6,187 nucleotides of DNA, taken from contig VBCS01000466.1 of the NCBI GenBank assembly GCA_005888955.1, forward strand, positions 1 through 6,187, read 5' to 3'. The notes beneath the pieces were generated by a model. That model worked only from the letters and a program-made list of their open reading frames with translations. It searched no databases and was not told the origin of the DNA. The position numbers and the translations under genes are program-made. This DNA comes from Betaproteobacteria bacterium. GTDB lineage: Bacteria > Pseudomonadota > Gammaproteobacteria > Burkholderiales > Casimicrobiaceae. The first letter of the stretch is position 1, and each line of letters starts with the position of its first letter. Below, piece after piece: positions 1-5,259 of the stretch.

Positions 1-2
1 CG

Positions 3-182
3 GCGGGACAGGTGTTCCCCGTGCACCAGTGCGTGTTGCGCGGCTATGGCGTCGCGCTGATCGAGGGGCTGGTGCTGGAGCCGCTGGCGAAGAGCGGCGC
101 GAGCGAGTTCCTGTTCATTGCTTCACCTTTGCCGATCGTGGGCGGTACGGGGAGTCCCCTCTCTCCCGTGGCCGTGCTTTAA
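3..182 (+). CDS. Cyclase family protein (kynurenine-formamidase-like), C-terminal fragment
   Basis: The frame is open from the left edge and ends at TAA 180-182, giving 59 residues; the start lies outside the window. The visible peptide contains PVH near residue 7, then a GYGVALIEGL stretch and an EFLFIASPLPIVGGTGSP run before a PVAVL end. This is the typical C-terminus of the cyclase family (Pfam Cyclase, COG1878), metal-dependent hydrolases that include kynurenine formamidase and isatin hydrolase and open amide or lactam bonds. The N-terminal metal-binding HxxxDxH motif is off the window, so activity cannot be judged and the substrate is unknown. The stop is 8 bases before the LysR gene, so the two are probably co-transcribed. 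Family assignment is fairly secure from the PLPIVGGTGSP motif. Confidence 0.85.
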   Translation, partial: AGQVFPVHQCVLRGYGVALIEGLVLEPLAKSGASEFLFIASPLPIVGGTGSPLSPVAVL

Positions 183-190
183 CGAACCTA

Positions 191-1138
191 ATGAACATTC
201 GCCAGCTCGAGACCTTCTACTGGATCGCGCAGCTCGGCACGTTCAGCGCTGCCGCCGAGCGCCTGCATACCTCGCAAGCAAGCGTGTCGGCGCGCATCCG
301 CGAGCTCGAAGAAGAGCTCGAGGTGGCGTTGTTCGACCGCATCGGCCGGCAGGTTCAGCTCACCGTCAAGGCGCGCGAGCTGCTGGTGCATGCGGAAAAG
401 GTGGTGGCCGAAGCCGCGCGCCTCAGGCTTGCCGCCGGCAGGCCCGACATGGTGCAGGGAGTGATCAAGATCGGTCTGGGAGAGGCCATCGCGACGCGCT
501 CGCTGGTCGCCATCATCAACGAGCTCAAGCGCCGGTATCCCGACTTGGATGTCGAGTTCGATATCGATCTCAACATGAACCTCGTACGCAAGCTCACGCG
601 CGGCGCGATAGATGTCGGCCTCTTCGGCGGACGGGTGGAGGCGACCGAGCTCAATTTTGTGCCCATCGGGGCGATGGCGGTAACTTGGGTGGGCGCTCCA
701 TCGCTCTTCGGCGGACAAGCTATAGTCAGTCCAGCAGACGTGGTTGCGCTGCCGATCATCAGCTTGCCGCGAGAGGCCCGGCTTTATGCGATGCTGCAGG
801 AATGGTTCGCCGAAGGCGCGGTCGTTCCCACGCGGGTGAGCTATTGCAACAACCTGATGACCATGCTCCACGTTGCGCGCGCCGGGCTCTGCGCGTGCCT
901 GGTCCCCGCCTACTTCGTCGCCGCGGATGTCGAAGCCGGCATTTTGCAGGCGCCGATCGCGGCCCCGCCGCTCGCTACGCTCAAGTTCTTCGTCGCCACG
1001 CGGCTCGAAAGCGTCGATCCGGCGATTGCCGAGATCGCTTCGATCGTGGCCGACGTAACTCGACTTTCGAACGGCGACCACAAGGTTGCGCAACCCGTAC
1101 GCGCCGTGTTCGGGCAGAAGGGGCGCGCCCCGCGCTGA
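191..1138 (+). CDS. LysR-family transcriptional regulator
   Basis: This 315-residue protein has the usual length and build of a LysR-type regulator. The N-terminal winged helix-turn-helix spans about residues 3-60, with the recognisable FSAAAERLHTSQASVSARI segment at 18-36 and the LFDR motif at 48-51. A linker helix follows to about 85, then a periplasmic-binding-protein-like effector domain from about 90 to 290. The frame is open further upstream, but ATG 191 is chosen because MNIRQLETFYWI is the canonical LysR N-terminus and the earlier residues would overlap the cyclase gene and look like no known domain. No strong Shine-Dalgarno precedes it, and it starts 8 bases after the cyclase stop. 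Such regulators are usually activators of nearby genes bound to a small-molecule effector. The likely target is the 2251-2350 gap, since no divergent gene is present, but this is inference. Confidence 0.93.
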   Translation: MNIRQLETFYWIAQLGTFSAAAERLHTSQASVSARIRELEEELEVALFDRIGRQVQLTVKARELLVHAEKVVAEAARLRLAAGRPDMVQGVIKIGLGEAIATRSLVAIINELKRRYPDLDVEFDIDLNMNLVRKLTRGAIDVGLFGGRVEATELNFVPIGAMAVTWVGAPSLFGGQAIVSPADVVALPIISLPREARLYAMLQEWFAEGAVVPTRVSYCNNLMTMLHVARAGLCACLVPAYFVAADVEAGILQAPIAAPPLATLKFFVATRLESVDPAIAEIASIVADVTRLSNGDHKVAQPVRAVFGQKGRAPR

Positions 1139-1144
1139 AAAGGA
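1138..1144 (+). promoter_or_regulatory. Ribosome binding site deciding the GTG start of the CoA-transferase
   Basis: AAAAGGA lies 5 bases before GTG 1150 and overlaps the last base of the LysR stop codon. It supports GTG 1150 as the start rather than any upstream codon, although the frame stays open far upstream through the LysR gene. Confidence 0.6.
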
Positions 1145-1149
1145 CGCCC

Positions 1150-2250
1150 GTGTCCCGATTGAACGGATGGCTCGCCGGGGTGCGCGTACTCGATCTGTCG
1201 CGCTACCGGCCCGGTCCTTTCGCCGCGATGCTGCTCGCCGACATGGGCGCCGAGGTGCTCAAGATCGAAGGGCCCGACGGCGACGACATGCAGCACTTGG
1301 GGCCGCGCGATGCCGCGGGTCAGCCCATCTTCTATCGGGCGCTGAACGCGGGCAAGAAAGTACGCCGCATGGATCTCAAGAACGCCGCCATGCGGACGAA
1401 ATTTCTGCGCCTCGCCGAATCGGCGGATGTGCTCCTCGAGACTTTCCGTCCTGGCGTGATGGCAAGGCTCGGCGTCGGCTATGAGACCCTATCGAAGGCC
1501 AACCCGCGGCTGGTGTACTGCGCGCTTTCCGGCTATGGCGCCAATGGGCCGCTCGCGCGCGCCGCGGGACACGACGCCAATTACCTCGCGCTCACCGGGA
1601 TCCTTTTCCGCAACGGCCGCGGCACCGGGGCCTATTTCGATCCGCCGCTGGCGGACGACGCTGGCGCGCTGTTCGCCGTCATCGCGATTCTCGGCGCGCT
1701 GCGCGAGCGCGATCGCACCGAGCGCGGATGCGAGATCGACATCGGGCTCGCGGATGCGGTCTGGCCGCTGCAGAGCTTTCAGGTGGCCGACTATGGCGAG
1801 CGCGGCTATTCGCCCGGCCCCGAGGAGACCTACCTGAACGATGGCGCTGCCTGGTACCGGGCTTACAGGACGCGCGACGGACATCTCGTCGCCCTCGGCG
1901 CGGCCGGCGGCCCGTTCTGGAAGCGTTTCTGCGAGGCCGCGGGGCGGCCGGAATGGATCAGCCGAGAAGCCGATCCGCTGCCGCAGCGCAGCTTGATCGC
2001 CGAGCTGGACCGTTTTTTCGCGGGGTTCGATCTCGAGCAATGCATTGCGCGATTCGAGCCCGCGGATTGCTGCTTCACCCCTGTGCTGACGCTTGCCGAG
2101 GCCATCCGGTCTGGGCAGTGCCAGGCGCGGCAACTCGTGCGGCGCGCCCCCGCAGGCGCGCTTCAGGCGCTGTTTCCCGCCTGGATCGACGGCGAACCGC
2201 CCGGCACGCGCCCCGCGCCGCGCAGCACGCAGGATGGCTTCGAGGACTGA
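1150..2250 (+). CDS. CaiB/BaiF family III CoA-transferase, AMACR-like
   Basis: The 366-residue protein begins at GTG 1150. The N-terminal Rossmann-like part has LDLSRYRPGPFAAMLLADMG at about 14-33 and EVLKIEGP at 35-42. The family hallmark ETFRPG...LGVGYETL lies at about 97-114, followed by an LVYCALSGYG block at 121-130. GHDANYLALTG at 140-150 and LADDAG at 167-172 resemble alpha-methylacyl-CoA racemase; by alignment from memory, H141 and D169 match the racemase acid/base pair. CFTPVLTLAEA at 308-318 matches the small C-terminal domain. The glutamate that racemases carry in a GAIEP-type motif is replaced here by GAAGGP near 250-255. Members of this family move CoA between carboxylic acids in the cytoplasm, or racemise 2-methylacyl-CoAs. 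A transferase role activating the pathway substrate is more likely, but the acid is unknown. The C-terminus stops shortly after RPAPR and lacks the usual final helix residues. It lies 11 bases after the LysR gene. Confidence 0.9.
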   Translation: MSRLNGWLAGVRVLDLSRYRPGPFAAMLLADMGAEVLKIEGPDGDDMQHLGPRDAAGQPIFYRALNAGKKVRRMDLKNAAMRTKFLRLAESADVLLETFRPGVMARLGVGYETLSKANPRLVYCALSGYGANGPLARAAGHDANYLALTGILFRNGRGTGAYFDPPLADDAGALFAVIAILGALRERDRTERGCEIDIGLADAVWPLQSFQVADYGERGYSPGPEETYLNDGAAWYRAYRTRDGHLVALGAAGGPFWKRFCEAAGRPEWISREADPLPQRSLIAELDRFFAGFDLEQCIARFEPADCCFTPVLTLAEAIRSGQCQARQLVRRAPAGALQALFPAWIDGEPPGTRPAPRSTQDGFED

Positions 2251-2277
2251 ATGTACAAATACCGCTAATCGATATCC

Positions 2278-2289
2278 ATAAGAACTTAT
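2278..2289. promoter_or_regulatory. Candidate operator, ATAAG-N2-CTTAT inverted repeat
   Basis: Five-base perfect arms flank a two-base centre. It is a plausible half-turn-spaced site for the LysR protein encoded at 191-1138. It does not itself give the T-N11-A signature; the overlapping TATC-N4-GATA stretch does (T2286 to A2298). Which dyad is bound, if either, cannot be decided from one sequence. Confidence 0.35.
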
Positions 2290-2336
2290 CGTTTGATATC
2301 GGACTGCGCGGGCATTATCGTGGCAGGCTACCGAGC

Positions 2337-2345
2337 AGGAGGAAA
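2337..2345 (+). promoter_or_regulatory. Strong Shine-Dalgarno of the bicupin gene
   Basis: AGGAGGAAA ends 5 bases before ATG 2351. The AGGAGG core is a near-perfect anti-16S match, by far the best in the window. It fixes the start and suggests that this gene is the well-translated first gene of an operon. Confidence 0.75.
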
Positions 2346-2350
2346 AACCG

Positions 2351-3301
2351 ATGTCCAAAGAGCCGTTGCCGCTGTCCATCGCGGATCTACCCGCGCAACG
2401 GGCATCAGCACCGAAGTCCAAGGCCGAAGCGCGCGCGCTGTACTTCAACACCGGCAACGCTTTCAACCTGCAGCTGCCGCCCGTCCCGGACGAAAGCTTC
2501 ACCGCCGAGCCTGCGAAGGCGTTGGATCGCGATACGCCCACGAGCCTGATCGCCTGCGACCGTTCGAAGGGGCTCGGTTGCGACTTTCCCGCGACGACGC
2601 CGCTCGTCCTTGCGCGCTATGCGCGCATACGCGCCGGCGAAACGCTGGAGACCAATTTCGCCGCGAGCGGGGTCATCGCCTACGTGATCGCGGGGAAAGG
2701 GTCGACCCTGTGCGGCACCGAACGCATCGAGTGGAATCCCGGCGATACCTTCGTGCTGCCGGGCGGCTGCAAGCACGAACATCGTGCAGGTCCTGCCGAC
2801 GCGGTGCTATGGATCGTCACCAACGAGCCGCAGCTCGCCTTCGAGAACCTGGCCCCGCCGCAGCAAGGCCAGGCACCCACCGATCTGGTTCATTTCCCCG
2901 CGGACGAGGTGCAGCGGCAGATCGAGCTTTTGTACCAGGTTGGACGCGGCGAAGATATCGCGGGCTCCGCGCTGATTTTTTCTTCCGATCGTCAGGAAGC
3001 GATCCGCAACGTTTTGCCGACGCTGACGGTTGCGATGAACTCGCTCCCCGCCGGCAAGTCACAACGCCCGCACCGGCATAACTCCGTAGCGGTGTCGCTC
3101 GTGATCCAGGGCGAGAACTGCTATTCGATTGTCGACGGTCGGCGCAAGGATTGGTCGCAATGGGCGACCACGGTTACACCTGCCACTTCGGTGCATTCCC
3201 ACCACAACGGCGGCAGCAAGTCCGCGATGTTCCTTATCGTGCAGGACGGCGGGATCTACTATTTCACGCGAGCTCTGGGTTTCGAGTTCGCCGACGAATG
3301 A
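2351..3301 (+). CDS. Bicupin protein, gentisate 1,2-dioxygenase-like
   Basis: The 316-residue protein contains two cupin barrels. The first covers about residues 85-160, with a GKGSTLCG turn and a PGDTFVLPGGCKHEH segment at 130-144. The second covers about 222-305, with PHRHNSVAVSLVIQGE at 240-255, giving HxH at H241/H243, and VHSHHNGG at 281-288 supplying the later histidines. The first barrel has no HxH in its first motif, with E100 and N102 in that area, so only the C-terminal barrel appears able to bind a metal. The usual cupin glutamate after HxH is also absent, as in gentisate dioxygenases. The layout and the HSHHN and IVQDGG motifs recall COG3435 proteins, which cleave hydroxylated aromatic rings using Fe(II), but it is shorter than typical gentisate dioxygenases of about 345-375 residues. 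Ring cleavage here is therefore uncertain; it could be an isomerase or another oxygenase. The next gene follows after 16 bases. Confidence 0.8.
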   Translation: MSKEPLPLSIADLPAQRASAPKSKAEARALYFNTGNAFNLQLPPVPDESFTAEPAKALDRDTPTSLIACDRSKGLGCDFPATTPLVLARYARIRAGETLETNFAASGVIAYVIAGKGSTLCGTERIEWNPGDTFVLPGGCKHEHRAGPADAVLWIVTNEPQLAFENLAPPQQGQAPTDLVHFPADEVQRQIELLYQVGRGEDIAGSALIFSSDRQEAIRNVLPTLTVAMNSLPAGKSQRPHRHNSVAVSLVIQGENCYSIVDGRRKDWSQWATTVTPATSVHSHHNGGSKSAMFLIVQDGGIYYFTRALGFEFADE

Positions 3302-3306
3302 TTGCC

Positions 3307-3312
3307 AAGGAG
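3307..3312 (+). promoter_or_regulatory. Ribosome binding site deciding the start of the TauD-type gene
   Basis: AAGGAG lies 5 bases before ATG 3318. The reading frame is open well upstream into the cupin gene, and this site together with the onset of family homology selects ATG 3318. Confidence 0.7.
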
Positions 3313-3317
3313 AAGCC

Positions 3318-4211
3318 ATGGCTCTAGCCCAGACTCAAACCCGGTTGCAGGTCCGTCCCTTGAATCCAGCGCTCGGCGCCGAAGTGCGCGGCGTGGACAT
3401 GAGCAAGCCGATGGATCCTGCGACATTCAAGGAATTGCACGACGCGTGGATGCAATATCTCGTCATCGTCTTTCCGGAGCAGCACGTCACCGACGAGCAG
3501 CACGTCGCCTTCACGCGCAACTTCGGCGAGCCGGAGATCTTTCACCAGAGCATCATCAAGTCGAAGCGCGTGCGCGAGATCTTCCGCGTCTCGAACGTCG
3601 ACGACGAGGGCAAGCTGATGCCGCCGGACCATCCGACGGTGCGCCAGCTCTCGGCTGCGCAGTACTGGCATACCGACAGCAGCTACCGAACCATTCCCTG
3701 CACCGGCGCGCTGCTGCACGGCGTGGAAGTCAGCCGCACCGGCGGCGAGACCGAGTTCACCAACATGTACCTGGTATACGAGGCGCTGCCGGAGAAGCTC
3801 AAGCGCCAGGTGGAGGGCCGCAAGGCGCGCCACGATTTCGATTACCTCAGCGTCTATACGGGACAAACGTTGAAACCGATGACGCCGGAAGAGCGCGCTG
3901 CGGTGCCGCCGGTGTGGCAGCCGATGGTGCGCATCCACCCCGTCACGGAGCGCAAGTCGCTCTACATCAGCCCGATCTACAACGACGAAGTGGAAGGCAT
4001 GTCGCCCGAGGCGGGGAAGAGATTCATCGCCGAGCTCGCCGAGTTCGCGGGTCAGCCCCAGTTCGTCTATCGGCATCGCTGGGAGACCGATGATGTGCTG
4101 ATGTGGGACAACCGCTGCACCATGCACCAGGTGACTGCCTTCGATCCGAGGGAGCGCCGCGTGATGCACCGGACCACGGTCGTGGGCGACGCTCCGGTGA
4201 TCGCGGCGTAA
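3318..4211 (+). CDS. TauD/TfdA-family Fe(II)/2-oxoglutarate-dependent dioxygenase
   Basis: The 297-residue protein matches the TauD/TfdA family in length and order of motifs. The N-terminus has PLNPALGAEVRGVDMSKPMD at about 14-33, a family signature. The iron facial triad is H118 and D120 in YWHTDSS, with H270 in WDNRCTMHQ. R285 in RVMHRTT lies exactly 15 residues after the last histidine, as does the 2-oxoglutarate-binding arginine of TauD. GGETEFTN at 142-149 is the conserved strand near the cofactor. The core catalytic residues are therefore intact, and the enzyme should hydroxylate a substrate while turning 2-oxoglutarate and O2 into succinate and CO2. TauD itself releases sulfite from taurine and TfdA cleaves 2,4-D ether; the substrate here is not shown. 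There are no sulfonate transporter genes in view, so taurine use is not favoured. It is the second gene of the apparent operon, and its stop is 2 bases before the next start. Confidence 0.92.
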   Translation: MALAQTQTRLQVRPLNPALGAEVRGVDMSKPMDPATFKELHDAWMQYLVIVFPEQHVTDEQHVAFTRNFGEPEIFHQSIIKSKRVREIFRVSNVDDEGKLMPPDHPTVRQLSAAQYWHTDSSYRTIPCTGALLHGVEVSRTGGETEFTNMYLVYEALPEKLKRQVEGRKARHDFDYLSVYTGQTLKPMTPEERAAVPPVWQPMVRIHPVTERKSLYISPIYNDEVEGMSPEAGKRFIAELAEFAGQPQFVYRHRWETDDVLMWDNRCTMHQVTAFDPRERRVMHRTTVVGDAPVIAA

Positions 4212-4213
4212 AC

Positions 4214-5245
4214 GTGGCCGTTTCCGAACTGCCGAAAATCGCGCACGCCGAGCTCGACCCGGCGTGGCTTACCCAGCACCGCGAGGAGATACTCGAACCC
4301 GGCCTTCCGATCGTCGATGCCCATCACCACCTGTGGGACCGCGGCGGCGGCTATTTTCTGGACGAGCTCCTTGCAGATACGGGCTCCGGCCATAACGTCG
4401 TCGCGACCGTGTTCGTGCAATGCGGATACGGTTACCGCACCACGGGACCGGAAGCGCTGAGGCCCGTGGGCGAAACGGAGTTCGTGGCAGGCATCGCGCG
4501 GGAGGCGGAGCGGAGAAAGCTCAAGACGCACGCCTGCGCCGGGATTGTTGGTGCTGCCGACCTTGCGCTGGGCGACAAGGTGGCGGAGGTTCTGGGCGCG
4601 CACATCGACGCCGGCGGTGGCCGCTTCAGGGGAATCCGGCATATCACCGCCCGGCACGACGAATTGAATGCGAGCCTGCTGTCGCGGCCGCCGGCGCGGC
4701 AGATGGCCGACCCGGTGTTCCGCAAGGGTTTCGCCCATCTGGCGGCGATGAATCTCACGTTCGATGCGTGGCTTTACCACACCCAGATCCCGGAGCTGAC
4801 GGACCTGGCGCGCGCGTTTCCGCAGGCGCCCATCGTCCTCAACCACTTCGGTGGGCCACTCGGCGTCGGACCGTATCGGGGGAAGCGCGACGAGGTATTT
4901 CCGGCCTGGCTCGCCGCTATGACGGAACTGGCCCGATGCCCTAATGTGCATGTGAAGCTCGGCGGCCTCGGCATGGCCATCATGGGTTTCGATTTTCACA
5001 AAGAGGCGTTGCCGCCGTCCTCGGAAAAGTTGGCGTCCAGCTGGCGCCCCTACGTGGAAAACTGCGTGCAACTTTTTGGCGCTGCGCGGTGCATGTTCGA
5101 GAGCAATTTTCCGGTCGATAAGGCCATGTTCAGCTACCCGGTGCTCTGGAACGCGTTCAAGCGCATTGCTTCCGGCGCTTCCGCAACCGAAAAGTCGGCG
5201 CTGTTTCACGACACCGCAACGACCTTCTACCGCCTCGATATTTAG
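4214..5245 (+). CDS. Amidohydrolase family (TIM-barrel, lactonase-like) protein
   Basis: The 343-residue protein begins at GTG 4214, 2 bases after the TauD-type stop. No good Shine-Dalgarno is present, so translation is probably coupled to the upstream gene. No other in-frame start close by gives a sensible N-terminus; the longer open frame only reads the dioxygenase gene out of frame. IVDAHHHLWD at 33-42 gives the metal-binding HxH (H37/H39), GGRFRGIRHI at 135-144 and LNHFGGP at 209-215 (H211) are family blocks, and FESNFPVDK at 295-303 is the C-terminal motif. These fit the amidohydrolase-2 (COG3618) group, which includes sugar-acid lactonases and 2-pyrone-4,6-dicarboxylate hydrolase. The usual SDWP aspartate is asparagine (N298) here, with D302 nearby; SNFPVD is a known variant. 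It likely opens a lactone or related ring; the substrate is unknown. Confidence 0.88.
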   Translation: MAVSELPKIAHAELDPAWLTQHREEILEPGLPIVDAHHHLWDRGGGYFLDELLADTGSGHNVVATVFVQCGYGYRTTGPEALRPVGETEFVAGIAREAERRKLKTHACAGIVGAADLALGDKVAEVLGAHIDAGGGRFRGIRHITARHDELNASLLSRPPARQMADPVFRKGFAHLAAMNLTFDAWLYHTQIPELTDLARAFPQAPIVLNHFGGPLGVGPYRGKRDEVFPAWLAAMTELARCPNVHVKLGGLGMAIMGFDFHKEALPPSSEKLASSWRPYVENCVQLFGAARCMFESNFPVDKAMFSYPVLWNAFKRIASGASATEKSALFHDTATTFYRLDI

Positions 5246-5259
5246 CTAGTAATCGACCA

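Larger units (their letters stand above)
2251..2350 (+). promoter_or_regulatory. Intergenic control region upstream of the cupin-to-oxidoreductase operon
   Basis: This is the only gap of any size in the window, and its first half is clearly richer in A/T than the genes around it. It holds CGATATC at 2270-2276 with its inverse GATATCG at 2295-2301, an inner ATAAG-AA-CTTAT dyad at 2278-2289, and TATC-N4-GATA at 2287-2298. A possible sigma70 promoter is TTGATA at 2293-2298 with TATCGT at 2316-2321 (17-base spacer), which would place transcription start near 2328. The dyad would then sit just upstream of the -35 element, a position typical of LysR activators. The dyads are seen directly; the promoter and the regulator assignment are inference. 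Confidence 0.5.

Noticed and set aside
118..1149. A long + strand frame that reads through the LysR gene into the CoA-transferase, suggesting an extended or fused protein.
   Set aside because: The residues before 1150 are arginine/alanine-rich shadow translation of the LysR gene in another frame, and a good ribosome site precedes GTG 1150.
2251..2268. Five-codon open frame (MYKYR) right after the CoA-transferase stop, a possible leader peptide.
   Set aside because: It has no ribosome site of its own and no attenuator hairpin with a T-run; chance is sufficient.
2270..2301. The CGATATC/GATATCG inverted repeat as a transcription terminator for the CoA-transferase gene.
   Set aside because: The stem is only 7 bases and AT-rich, the loop is 18 bases and no T-run follows; a protein-binding role is more plausible.
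1489..2541. Minus-strand open frame of 350 codons opposite the CoA-transferase and the start of the cupin gene.
   Set aside because: It has no recognisable domain and its low-complexity composition is typical of antisense frames in GC-rich DNA; it also crosses the control region.
3318..4211. Naming the 2-oxoglutarate dioxygenase as taurine dioxygenase (tauD).
   Set aside because: Family motifs are shared by many substrates, and no sulfonate transport or metabolism genes are visible.
4067..5209. Minus-strand open frame of 380 codons opposite the amidohydrolase.
   Set aside because: The + strand has clear family motifs throughout; the antisense frame shows none and is a codon-bias shadow.
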